DNA of 64,000 nt from Pyronema omphalodes (GCA_024516155.1 JAJJXM010000041.1:132001-196000), one strand, 5' to 3'. Counted from the stretch's first letter, positions 19,336 through 28,543 are shown. The notes: generated by a model not told the origin, from the sequence alone. Made by a program: numbers and translations.

Positions 19336-22300
19336 TACAGCTGTGGAGCAGGTTTATTCGGGTACCTGCGGTGGAATTGGGTGGTGGCGTCGGGGGAGTT
19401 TTGGAAATTGTCGGCGGGGTACCAGGTCGTATCGGGGTCGTGGAAACCAGTCCACTTAACTCGATATTGTATCTGACCCCGGTGGCGTCGAGAATCCACT
19501 ATTTCCTCAACTTCCCACTCTTCCTCGTCGTCGAGGACAATCGGTAGCGGAGGGGGCTGAATATGGCCTGGGATGGTTGTCGAAGTAGGTTGAGACGGTT
19601 CTAGAAGGGAGATGTGAAATACTGGATGGATTTTTGCGTTTGGGGGGAGGTCCAGCTTATAAGCTCGCGACCCTACCTTAGACAAGATAGTGTAGGGCCC
19701 CAATAGCTTGTAATCGAGCTTGTTGGAGGGTCGGGTGGTTTTCACATTCTTCCTCTTCAGCCAGACCCGATCTCCCACTCGAAGGACCGGATCCGGGTGT
19801 CGATGCCGGTTCGCCTGTTCTGCATGAGCCGTCTGGGCATAGTGGACCTCCGCCCTCAGATTCTCGTGAAGTCGGTTGAGGGCGCCAACATATTTGGAGA
19901 CCTCGGGGTTTCCTTCCGCGACTTCACCCAGCGGCTGGGTAAAACGGGGATGATATCCGTAATTTGCAAAGAAGGGGGACACCTTGGTCGTTCCTGAGCG
20001 GGAATTGTTGTAGCAGAACTCCGCCATAGGAAGGAGTTGGTTCCAATTGTCCTGTTGATAGTTACAATACGCCCTGAGGTATTGTTCGAGGATCGCATTG
20101 ACCCTCTCTGTCTGTCCGTCGGACTCTGGGTGAAACGCCGTACTCAGGTTCCTCGTCGTCCCCATTGCCTCCATAACCCTCTTCCAGAACTGAGAGGTGA
20201 ATAGGGACCCCCGGTCCGAGATGATGCTGCTGGGGAGTCCATGGGCCCGTACCACATGTGTGAGGAACCCGTCCGCAAGTTCCCTGGGTCCCATAGTATC
20301 CTTACATGCTACGAAGTGTGCCATCTTCGTCAAGCGGTCCACAATCACCCATATCGCATTCATTCCCCCATCCTCCGGAAGACCCGTGATAAAATCCATG
20401 GAGATGGATTCCCATGGTCTTTCTGGAATCTGTAACGGTCGTAAGAGACCGAAGGGGGCGTGCTTAATGGGCTTGATACGTTTACAGGTATCACAGTAGT
20501 CGACATATCGAGTCACATACTGCCGTTGTTGTGGCCAATAAAAATTTCGGCTGACCAACTCCAATGTCCTTGCCCTTCCCGGATGCCCCGCGGCCTGGGA
20601 GTCGTGATGTTGTCGTAAAATTTGTAACCTCAGGTCGTCGTCGTCCGGGACCCATATCAATCCCTCGTATAGGAGTAACCCATCCTTTTCCTCGCATAAC
20701 CCCAAGGGGACCCTATTGTCTCGGGTTATCCCTTCCCGAAGTTTGCGGATTACCTCCTGGAGTTCTGTATCGGTCTTCGTTTTTTCCCGAATTTTGGTAA
20801 TGAGGGGGGTGTCCGGGGTGAGTCTTATCAACTGTGTCCCGTTCACATGAAAGACTTCCTGGGGAAGGAGGACTCGGCTTCGGTTCTGCCGGTGCTTCAT
20901 CTCCCCTTCCCAGGGGGAGTCTCCTGACTCTCGGGACAATATGTCGGGTTTTCCTGCCAACTTCCCCGGACGATACGTGATCGTGAAGTCATAGTTGGCC
21001 AGTTGTTCCGCCCATCGGGCCTGTCGGAGGTTGAGATCCCTCTTCGTTTGCCAATACTCTAGATTCTTATGGTCTGACAGTATCCGGATACTGTGTTTTG
21101 TTGATTTGCAGTATGTCGACCATTTGTCCAAGGCTTCCACTATTGCGAGGAGCTCCTTATCGTGGATGTCGTAATTGAGCTCCGCTTCTTTTAATTTTCT
21201 TGAAAAATAGGCAAGGGGGTGCAGTACGTTGGAGTCGTCGGGTTGTGAGCAGACTGCCCCGATGGCATAGTCTGAGGCGTCTGTTTCCCGGGTGAGCGGC
21301 CGATCCGGGTCGAAATGTTGCAGGATCGGTTGGGATATCATTGCCGTTTTGAGTTGCTCAAAGGCCCGTTGTGTCTCGTCATTCCACTCCCAGGGTACCT
21401 GTTTCTTCGTCAATCGTGTCAATGGCGTGGTGATCTTGCTGAAATCCCGGATGAATCGACGGTAGAAATTGGCGAACCCAAGGAAACTTTGGACTCCCTT
21501 CACATTTACCGGTTCCTTCCATTCCTTAACCGCCCTAATTTTCTCGGGGTCCATCTGCAACCCTGTGGGGGAGATGATGTATCCCAGGTATTCCGTCTTT
21601 TTCGTGTGGAATTCACATTTCGAGGGTTTCAGGGTGAGTCCTACGTCCCTTAACCTCTCCAAGACCATGCGGACGTGCTTTCGATGTTCCTCCATATTAT
21701 CTGAGTAGATCAATATGTCGTCGAGATAGGCGATGCAAAAGATGTCGAGGTAATCACTTAAGACTTCGTTCATCCATCGTTGAAACGAAGCTGGAGCATT
21801 TGTCAAACCAAATGGCATCACCAAATACTCGTATAGACCGTACTTGGTACGGAACGCAGTTTTCCATTCATCTCCTGTGGCTATTCGGAGGTTATGGTAT
21901 GCATCTCGCACATCTAATTTGGTATAGATCTTGGCGTTGGAAAGTCTATCCAACGCTTCCCCTATCAGCGGGAGTGGGGTGCGATCCTTGATTGTGATTT
22001 CGTTGAGTCGTCGGTAGTCGACGCATAACCGTAAAGTACCATCCTTTTTCTTAACGAAATGGATGGGGGCTCCCGCTGGAGACGTCGACCGTCGGACCCA
22101 ACCCCTCTTTTCATTCTCTTCCAAGTAATCCCTCAGTACTCGCAGACGTTCTTCATCGAGGGCTCGCAGGGGTTCGAACGGCGGAACCTTTCCGTCCATC
22201 AAGGGAATCCGGTGGTCATGATGTCGGTGCGGAGGTAACCCTACCGCCTCTTTTTCCCTGAATACGGAGAGGTAATCTGCATATTCCGGTGGTATTATTT

Positions 22301-23306
22301 CTTCCAGGGAGTCAGGCTTGCTCTTCCCCGCTCGACTTATGGTACTCGCGAGTTCCAATTCCCCGGAAGTGGCAATTGATTTGGCGGGAGCGGTTTCCCA
22401 GTTCCCCGGTTCTTCCTGGTTGGTTGGTGCAGTAGCGGTTGATTTGGCGGGAGCGGTTTCCCAGTTCCCCGGTCCCTTCTGGTTGGCTGGCGCTTGCGGG
22501 GGTTGCCGCGAAGCGCACTGAGACGAGTCGGGATCGGCCTCGGTGGATTCCGCGTGCCTAGATCCCTGTACGCTTTCCATATCCTCGTCCTCCGACTCTT
22601 CCACCTCTTCTCCTTCGTCATCTTCTTCTATACTTTCTCCCCAGATCTCTTGGATGCGAAGCTCATCTTCCTCATCCGTCTGAAGCATCTCCTTCGGTTC
22701 TTCCATACCATAGGCGTGCTCCGCTTCCTCATGTATCCGTTGATTATATTCTTTTTCTGCCCCCCGTTCCGATACGGTCGTGGCATGGGGCGAGGTAGGA
22801 AGGCAGTTCTTTCCGCATTTCTCGGAGTTGAAGACAATCCTTCCTTCCTTCCAGTCGATGCTGGGATTGTGTTTCCGCAACCAAGGCAGTCCCAGGATAA
22901 TGGGTGCGTTGCCAATGGTAATACAGTGGAGCTTGATGTCTTCCCTATGGTCGTTGATCACCATGGTCACCATGGCATCGTGGGTTACTGGTCCCCCATC
23001 CAATTCCCGTCCGTCTACAGCGAGAACCTTTCGTGGGGTTAATTTTTTCGCGCAGGGCAATCCCTGCTGTCTCACATATTTTCGATCTATAAAATTCTCC
23101 GTGGCCCCGCAGTCGATCATGGCCGTTGTTTGGTATTCTTTCTTATTTCGTCCGATTAACTTTACTCGCAGGATAATTTTTTCGTTTCTTCCGTCTGGTC
23201 CTACACTCGAGATTCTATCCGCCGGTCCTGCCGTGGTTGAACTGGTGGGCGACAGTTGCCCCAGGAATCCACCTTTTCCTTTTATTCCTGGGGGTTCTCT
23301 TTTCCC
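19335..23306 (-). CDS. pol: GYP-A Pol: protease-RT-RNase H-integrase-chromodomain, reached by -1 frameshift
   Basis: The frame is open from about 23312 to the stop at 19335 with no internal stop. Start 23306 is the first pol-frame codon of the slippery heptamer. An ATG at 23120 exists but falls inside the protease active-site segment (MIDCGATENFID), so it is an unlikely start. Domains: protease with D-C-G-A instead of the usual D-(S/T)-G-A; a Glu/Asp-rich linker with a duplicated GNWETAPAKS motif; RT with YLDD at 21728-21717; RNase H (TDASDYAIG); integrase (HH...CDTC zinc domain, D in MDFITGLP, D in SDRG, E in HPESDGQTERVN); and a chromodomain (WEVEEIVDSRRHRGQIQYRV) near the C-terminus. Chromodomains of this class are known to steer integration to marked chromatin. 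The stop overlaps the ORF3 ATG. Confidence 0.95.
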   Translation of the reverse strand, partial: GKREPPGIKGKGGFLGQLSPTSSTTAGPADRISSVGPDGRNEKIILRVKLIGRNKKEYQTTAMIDCGATENFIDRKYVRQQGLPCAKKLTPRKVLAVDGRELDGGPVTHDAMVTMVINDHREDIKLHCITIGNAPIILGLPWLRKHNPSIDWKEGRIVFNSEKCGKNCLPTSPHATTVSERGAEKEYNQRIHEEAEHAYGMEEPKEMLQTDEEDELRIQEIWGESIEEDDEGEEVEESEDEDMESVQGSRHAESTEADPDSSQCASRQPPQAPANQKGPGNWETAPAKSTATAPTNQEEPGNWETAPAKSIATSGELELASTISRAGKSKPDSLEEIIPPEYADYLSVFREKEAVGLPPHRHHDHRIPLMDGKVPPFEPLRALDEERLRVLRDYLEENEKRGWVRRSTSPAGAPIHFVKKKDGTLRLCVDYRRLNEITIKDRTPLPLIGEALDRLSNAKIYTKLDVRDAYHNLRIATGDEWKTAFRTKYGLYEYLVMPFGLTNAPASFQRWMNEVLSDYLDIFCIAYLDDILIYSDNMEEHRKHVRMVLERLRDVGLTLKPSKCEFHTKKTEYLGYIISPTGLQMDPEKIRAVKEWKEPVNVKGVQSFLGFANFYRRFIRDFSKITTPLTRLTKKQVPWEWNDETQRAFEQLKTAMISQPILQHFDPDRPLTRETDASDYAIGAVCSQPDDSNVLHPLAYFSRKLKEAELNYDIHDKELLAIVEALDKWSTYCKSTKHSIRILSDHKNLEYWQTKRDLNLRQARWAEQLANYDFTITYRPGKLAGKPDILSRESGDSPWEGEMKHRQNRSRVLLPQEVFHVNGTQLIRLTPDTPLITKIREKTKTDTELQEVIRKLREGITRDNRVPLGLCEEKDGLLLYEGLIWVPDDDDLRLQILRQHHDSQAAGHPGRARTLELVSRNFYWPQQRQYVTRYVDYCDTCKRIKPIKHAPFGLLRPLQIPERPWESISMDFITGLPEDGGMNAIWVIVDRLTKMAHFVACKDTMGPRELADGFLTHVVRAHGLPSSIISDRGSLFTSQFWKRVMEAMGTTRNLSTAFHPESDGQTERVNAILEQYLRAYCNYQQDNWNQLLPMAEFCYNNSRSGTTKVSPFFANYGYHPRFTQPLGEVAEGNPEVSKYVGALNRLHENLRAEVHYAQTAHAEQANRHRHPDPVLRVGDRVWLKRKNVKTTRPSNKLDYKLLGPYTILSKVGSRAYKLDLPPNAKIHPVFHISLLEPSQPTSTTIPGHIQPPPLPIVLDDEEEWEVEEIVDSRRHRGQIQYRVKWTGFHDPDTTWYPADNFQNSPDATTQFHRRYPNKPAPQL
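23259..23306 (-). promoter_or_regulatory. GYP-A gag-pol -1 ribosomal frameshift signal
   Basis: On the minus strand: heptamer G GGA AAA (23306-23300) in the gag reading frame, 6-nt spacer GAGAAC (23299-23294), then CCCCAGGAAT (23293-23284), a 15-nt loop and the exact complement ATTCCTGGGG (23268-23259). The gag stop TAA is at 23284-23282, at the top of the stem. Pol is in the -1 frame and open across the site. This matches the X XXY YYZ plus stem layout of known -1 frameshift sites. Confidence 0.85.
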
Positions 23307-24190
23307 GACGTCTCACCGAGTCCCTCCTCTACCAATGTAGTTTCCGCTGCTCTGACTAATTTCTTACTTGGGCACTTCGCAGCGTAGTGTCCCACCTTCC
23401 CACAGTTAAAACATTCGTTATTCCGCTTCCGCCTATCCTCCTCCGTCCTATCCCTTGGTTTCGGTCGACGAGTGGAATCTAATTCCATTGGTTCGGGGTC
23501 GGAGAGTCGAGATCCGTGTACCTGCCCCTTAAGATGGGGGTGGTGATAGAATTGAGGTTCATACCGAGTCCTCAGGGTTCGGAAGTTGAATAGTCGGTTG
23601 TCTAACGCTATGGCCTTGTTGGCGAACTCCGTGAGATCCGTTGGTCGTTCATCAAGGAGTGCCAACTGTCGTTGGACGTCTGTGTTTAGTCCATCACTGA
23701 ATTGATCGATGTAGGTCTCGTCATTGTATCTTAAATCGGATTTGATCCTTTGAAATTCGGCCCAGTATGCAGCGGCGGATCGCGCGCCCTGCCTGATCAT
23801 CTTGAACTTTCTTCTTGCTACTTCTTTTGAGTCGGCTTCCCCGAAAGCCCTACTGACAGCAGTCTTAAAGGCCTCCCAGGTCGTGTATACGCTTTTCCCC
23901 TCCTTGATGGACGGCTCGATCCATGCCCAAGCGTTACCTCTACAGCGGGAGCTCGCATAGTTCACCTTTTTCTGTTCGGTGTCGAATCTATTCCCTTCAC
24001 AATTGAACTTCAGTTCACATTGCGTCAGGAATGCCCTCAGCTTGGTCCGTTCACCGTAGTACAGCTCCGGGTCTTCCACCTTGGGGTTACTGTTTGTCGT
24101 GGGGCGATGGAGTTGAATGAGGATCTGGTTCAACTGCTCCTGGGTCATAGTGACCGGAGTGACAAGTCCCAATCCTGCCGGGGTCGCCAT
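23282..24190 (-). CDS. gag: GYP-A Gag (302 aa)
   Basis: The frame is open from 24433, but the only ATG near the start is at 24190 (MATPAGLGLV). Upstream codons begin directly after the LTR and include no ATG, so 24190 is chosen. A Retrotrans_gag-like domain covers about residues 35-200 (LRAFLTQCELKFN; AWAWIEPSIKEG; YTTWEAFKTAVSRAFGE; RRKFKMIRQG; YNDETYIDQFSDGL). One CCHC zinc knuckle, CFNCGKVGHYAAKC, sits near residue 275. It ends TAA within the frameshift stem. About 300 aa is normal for a chromovirus Gag. The 248-bp leader contains the primer-binding site and a short CCAGAA/ACCCAG-type repeat (24350-24410). Confidence 0.88.
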   Translation of the reverse strand: MATPAGLGLVTPVTMTQEQLNQILIQLHRPTTNSNPKVEDPELYYGERTKLRAFLTQCELKFNCEGNRFDTEQKKVNYASSRCRGNAWAWIEPSIKEGKSVYTTWEAFKTAVSRAFGEADSKEVARRKFKMIRQGARSAAAYWAEFQRIKSDLRYNDETYIDQFSDGLNTDVQRQLALLDERPTDLTEFANKAIALDNRLFNFRTLRTRYEPQFYHHPHLKGQVHGSRLSDPEPMELDSTRRPKPRDRTEEDRRKRNNECFNCGKVGHYAAKCPSKKLVRAAETTLVEEGLGETSGKENPQE

Positions 24191-24427
24191 TTCCGCAGGG
24201 TCGTCGGTGGAGGTATGGGGGAGTTCGGGTGATTCGGGGGTCTGGGGTCTGGATGGTTGTTCGGGGGTCACTGGGCTTGCCGATCCGGTCGGTTCTTGTT
24301 CGATATGTTCTCCGAGCTCTTTTAGCTGAAAGGATGCCACTGTGTGCGCCTTCTTCTGGGTTTTCTGGGTCTTCTGGGTTCTCTGGGTTTTCTGGGTCTT
24401 CGTTCCGCGTTGGGTGTCGTACACAGG

Positions 24428-24438
24428 ACGCAATCAAA
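24428..24438 (-). other. GYP-A primer-binding site, self-complementary to its own 5' leader
   Basis: The minus strand immediately after the 5' LTR reads TTTGATTGCGT. The LTR segment ACGCAATCAAG (minus 24645-24635) pairs with it over 11 positions (10 Watson-Crick and one G-T). That segment starts 37 bp after the first base of the TATA box (24682), where transcription should begin. Length and placement match the 11-nt self-primer known in Tf1. Confidence 0.75.
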
Positions 24439-25233
24439 TATCAGAATCCGTATCCACGGTTACTGACGACAGGCAGCGCGGGGTTTTCGGCGGCGAGGAG
24501 GGCGGCGGCGGGTTAGGTAAGGCTGGTAAGTTGGGAATGGGCAAGGGTTGGTGGGCTTGGGAAATCACAGGTGAGTTTGGCGAGATGGGATATCACAAGG
24601 GAACTTTTGTAGATAGGATTGTGGTAAATAGAAACTTGATTGCGTGAAGAAATAAACTACATACAAATTTCCTCCTCTTATACTTGTTCCTTCATGACTC
24701 GTGACTCAGCATTCTCCGCCTGCGGAGAATGCTCCCAATGCTAACCGCCGTGATAACTACATACATGACCAACATTCCCCAACATTTGCCAACCGCCGTA
24801 ATTCCAAATAAGAAAGCAAGATAACTAAACGCCGTAATTCCAAATAATAATAATAACAAGGAAAGAGTACATACCAAAAGAGATAACTACCGGCTAACCG
24901 CCGTGATTCCAAATAGCAAAGAAAGAGTACATACCGAAAGAGATAACTTCCTGGCTAACCGCCGTAATTCCAAATAGTAAAGAAAGAGTACATACCAAAA
25001 GAGAGAAGTAAAAGATTCCAACATTTTCCTAGCCGCCGTGATACCTAAAAGAAATGCAAATAAGAAATAACTCCGAACATATGAAAATCCTCGGCAAGGG
25101 GCCCAGCCCCTTGCCCTAACCCTATCCCTTCACTTCATGACAGCGTAGCAGGTTGCTAGGGTGATGACGATCACCCATAGCCCTGCGGTGGTGACGGCGG
25201 AGGCCAGGAGCATGTCACGGGAGCGTTGTGACC
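24439..25233 (-). repeat. GYP-A(-) 5' LTR (795 bp)
   Basis: It is aligned with the 3' LTR from TATCAG (plus strand) to GTTGTGAC. The outermost base (25233) is C where the internal copy has A, so the terminal TG reads GG here; the AACAC duplication follows. The promoter palindrome is at 24709-24732 and the TATA box (minus) at 24682-24674. Confidence 0.94.
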
Positions 25234-25801
25234 AACACGCCCCCCCCCAACATCATTGTCGTGGATCCGTCGACAGGTTAAAGAAGCGCTCGCGAAGGAA
25301 TGGAAAAACTGGTACAAACGAAGCCCGAAATATAAGACGTACGATGCACCGCATAAAACATCACTCGACACGGCGTACACCACGGCCCCGAGGAAAATAT
25401 CCACAGCCATCCTTGGCCTTTGTACAGGACACGGATATTTCCTGGACTGTTTGGCACACCCCCCTTCACCTACCTACCCCTCACGCGCATGCCCATGTCC
25501 CCTACACCCCCCTCAAACCCCCAAACACTTACTCTTATCATGCCCCCTCTTTACCCAACACCGCATACGCCTCCGAAGGGAGCTGAAGCTACCCCGACAC
25601 CGACAACTCAATCTACGCATTATCCTGCACACGAAAACCGGCATCACGGCTCTGATCACCATGATTTCTGACACCAAGGTCGCCACCTCAGAGTGGGCAC
25701 ACACGGTACTGAGTAAGTCCCCCGGAGAGCCTAACAGACAAGACAGACGAACCGAGACGACAGGCTGGGGAACATTGTTGGACCCAGACGAGGAACATTA
25801 A
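25234..25801 (+). CDS. LINE1 ORF2 piece 3: C-terminal Cys/His region
   Basis: It begins with the AACAC duplication and continues the RNase H piece in frame. It aligns with the last about 190 residues of LINE2 ORF2: SLSWIRRQVKEALAKEW, KTYDAPHKT, PRKISTAILGLCTGHGYF, CPCPLHPPQTPKHLLLSC (CxC..H..C motif typical of the C-terminus of such elements), then SDTKVATSEWAH. It ends with TAA at 25799-25801, which merges with an A run. Confidence 0.88.
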
Positions 25802-26359
25802 AAAAAAAAAAAAAAAAAAAAAAAATAATAAGAATAATAAAAATGTATATAGTGAATGGAGTGGAGAGAGAAGGATGGAGGAGAGGAGAAGGAAAGGAGA
25901 GGGAGGGGAGCGGAAGAGAGGAGGAAGAGAAGAAGTTCGAAGGAGGAAAGGAAGAGGGAGATGCAGCGGAGAAAGGAGGACGGAGACAGAGAAGGGAGGC
26001 ATAGAGAGGATAGGAGAGAGGGATGGTATTGGGGAAGAGGAAGGAGAAAGGAGAAGGAGTTTTAAAAAAAAAAAAAAAAATAAAAAGGGGACGTCAACGG
26101 GGAAGGGAGGAGGAACAACAGTCACCGGGAAGGGTGACTGAAGAGCGAACAGGGCTCCGGGACACACCGACGAGACGAGCAGAAATGGAGAGAGAGTGAA
26201 GAGGGGGACTACAACCCGATCAAGATAGACCGCTCCGGGGCGTTCCCGGTAACTCCTGGGGTCACTCTCAGGAGTTAGCAATGTATATACTAGTTAGTCT
26301 CCGCCATAACCTTAGGGTTAGATGCGTGTATGAAATAAAAGAAAAAAAAAAAAAAAAAA
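25802..26359 (+). other. LINE1 3' UTR
   Basis: The stop codon runs into about 27 consecutive A (25800-25826), followed by a strongly purine-rich stretch (GGAGAGGAG-type, 25857-26060), a second A run (26064-26080) and a terminal block shared with LINE2 (AGATAGACCGCTC, GCCATAACCTTA-GGTT, GCGTGTATGA). It ends in A18 (26342-26359). The homology to LINE2 near its end, not at the first A run, shows that the true 3' end is at about 26359. Confidence 0.8.
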
Positions 26360-26863
26360 TACAATTTCACAATGGGTCGCCCGGCAGCACGCGCTCCTTG
26401 TCACGCTAGGGAAATCCTCGGTGGGCACAAGTAGACTGACCCCAGGGCAGCGAAAAATAGGAATCGTTACCCAATAAAGGAAAGATCTACAATTCCCGCC
26501 TGAACACTAAGAAGTTTCAAAATTCCCAATGAGCTGTAAATACTCACACAAAACATAAATACATTACCAATTCCTAACTATGGCCAATAAGAAAAGACTG
26601 ATGGCATGAGCCCGGCCGTGCACAAGTCCTACATATAAGGTCGGATACCTACAGATGTACCGCAGTTATACAATAAAAATTGAACCGAATGCCAAACTAC
26701 CCCTGAATAGTGGTAATCAGGAAAGGCGGAATTATCGCCAGTTACACAACCATAAATAAAAGGCACTGTATGGACACCATAAACGTCCGACGCTATATGC
26801 CAGACTTCCCCTAGTCTCACGAGACTGCTGGATCCAATCCGATAACACCAATCTACCATCATT
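26360..26863. other. Intergenic, no supported gene
   Basis: This AT-rich host DNA follows the LINE1 tail. A 77-codon minus-strand open frame (26629-26862) has protein-like composition but no start context or recognisable motif. I make no gene call. Confidence 0.4.
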
Positions 26864-27090
26864 CAGAATACTATAAGCAGATATTTTAGTACGCACCTGA
26901 AATGGAATAGCGTCTGCGGAAAGTGATTTAGAGGTTTTTAGTCGCCTTTTTCATCAGAATACTATAAGCAGATATTTTAGTACGCACCTGAAATGGAATA
27001 GCGTCTGCGGAAAGTGATTTAGAGGTTTTTAGTCGCCTTTTTTACTATATAAGCAGGAATATTTTAGTTATTTACCTGATACGGTATAGC
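26864..27090. repeat. 91-bp tandem duplication plus a decayed third copy
   Basis: CAGAATACTATAAGCAGATA starts at 26864 and again at 26955. The two units read alike throughout, apart from the length of the closing T run. A third, diverged partial unit (ACTATATAAGCAGGAATATT..) follows from about 27044. No coding potential. Confidence 0.9.
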
Positions 27091-27236
27091 ATTATTATTA
27101 AAAGCTGTGATGATGTACTTTCAGACTAATTTAAACGTGAACTCCTCTGGCTGTCGGGCGGCAGTTCAAAAGCTTCGGCAATACATGGCGGGATGGTAAA
27201 ACCGGCAACCGTGGCAACCGGAACAGATTCGATGGG

Positions 27237-27618
27237 AAACATATAAGACTGCTCTCCTGGCTGCCTGGGCACAGATCCCATTCGCCTTTCCAATCCCGAA
27301 CCACTTCGCACCTTTGATACAATTCATGATGCAATTCAGCTGTTAATGGTTGGCCGGATAAAATATACGGACACCTGTGACCTTTGCCGCATGCTGCAGA
27401 TACAGTCGACGAGACGCTAACAGATGAAGTTAAGCAACTGCGGTTTTATTGAGGAGAATCTTGACACACTGTGTGAGGAGATATATAAAGCGGATTTGAA
27501 TAGGCTCAAGGCAGAAAAACAGTGGAAGGAAGCAGAGAACGTTTTGAAGCCTCCCAAGGAGGATTTTCCATTACTGAGACTGAGCTTCAGAAACATCACG
27601 AGGATATCAAAAAAATGA
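27237..27618 (+). pseudogene. Decayed coding-like segment of unknown origin
   Basis: One plus frame from about 27247 reads protein-like sequence (CLGTDPIRLSNPEPLRTFD.., then a CDLC motif) to a stop near 27420. A second frame (ATG 27424, stop 27616-27618) reads NLDTLCEEIYKADLNRLKAE, a charged helical stretch. The frames are offset, with stops between them, and there is no plausible intron in the short gap. It looks like a gene or transposon remnant with frameshifts, and I cannot identify the family. Confidence 0.3.
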
Positions 27619-28543
27619 CTCGGAAAGAATGAGAACAGGCTGAGGAGCACTGATCGAATCTTAGAATGTGCATAAAGTCTTTCTGAATCAACATGAAAGT
27701 TAATGCTGCACAATGCGAAAAATAAAAAAAATAAAATAAAAAAAAAACATGAAACACAGACACATGTGTACATAAAATGGCGGAAGGATTGGCAAAGTGA
27801 GAAAGATAAACTGTGATGTAAAAGCTAAAGAAGAAATAATACAAGTGAAAAGACGGAGAGGGAGAAGGGCAGAAAAGGAGTAGAGACAATATGGTAGCGT
27901 TGAAGACAGAGGCCAGGTGAGAAGTGGAAGAACAGTTCAGTGAAGAGAGATGAGAAAGGCGAGTTCAGAGAGGCCAGTGGAAAAAGAGCAAACAGGGCTC
28001 CAAATGTACAGACGAGAAGTAAAACCAGCATAAGGAATAAGGGTGACAACAGGCCCAAGATATCATGTAGCTCTGGAACGATTTCCAGCGAGATCCTGGG
28101 GTAAAAGTTAGAGCCTCCGATATATATCAAAACTGAACCATATGTCATAATATTGAGTTTGGCAAGGCCCAAGAAATTGAAATCAAACCGAAAAACTGGT
28201 GATTGTGTAGAAACCTCTTAATACAGAAGTAGCTGGTCAAGAATTCGAGAGTTATTGTCCTGAAGTTACAACCCATGATATATTGTAGAGGTGAAATTAC
28301 TCGACAAATCCTCCAATCGGCAAGAAAATATCTTCTGCTTGCCCCAATGAACTTTGTGTTCCAGCACATATCTGTGAAGGGTCAGGCAGAGGAAACATGT
28401 CAGAATATTGCTGTCACAGGATAACATTAACTGCAGCACTAGGAATATTGTTTATCCCAGGCTGCTCTTGCGGGAATCATAGGCGAGTTTCATATTCTTA
28501 AGATCACATCATATATATAGTCGAAACCCGTCACATTATATGT
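27619..28543. other. Intergenic, no supported gene
   Basis: Purine-rich, AT-rich sequence with short A runs (27720-27750). No open frame with a motif, RNA gene or clear repeat was found. Confidence 0.4.

Larger units (their letters stand above)
17595..25233 (-). mobile_element. GYP-A(-): complete Ty3/gypsy chromovirus with ORF3 (7639 bp)
   Basis: The element has two 795-bp LTRs, flanking AACAC duplications, an open gag (24190-23282), a pol open in the -1 frame (to 19335), ORF3 (19335-18286), a polypurine tract (18404-18394) and a self-complementary primer-binding site. Only about three LTR differences are seen by eye. It is inserted in LINE1 just after the RNase H domain. It is the reference copy for the broken GYP-A(+) at 1064-5680. 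Confidence 0.96.
5681..26359 (+). mobile_element. LINE1: Tad-like non-LTR retrotransposon, split by three LTR-element insertions
   Basis: The element's sequence occurs in three collinear pieces, 5681-7848, 16792-17594 and 25234-26359, which align in order with the second LINE at 51863-58431. The gaps are filled by GYP-B and GYP-A(-). The upstream part (ORF1 and the start of the endonuclease) is missing and would lie left of GYP-A(+). The pieces carry endonuclease C-terminus, RT, RNase H and a C-terminal Cys/His region, followed by a 3' UTR ending in an 18-bp A tract (26342-26359). Target duplications of 4-5 bp at each LTR insertion confirm that LINE1 was there first. Confidence 0.9.

Noticed and set aside
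19335..23120. ATG at 23120 as the start of GYP-A pol
   Set aside because: It would cut the protease at its active site. The frame is open upstream to the slippery heptamer, so frameshifting is the better model.
24191..24433. Gag starting at 24433 beside the LTR
   Set aside because: That codon is TTG and lies in the primer-binding region. The first ATG in frame is 24190.
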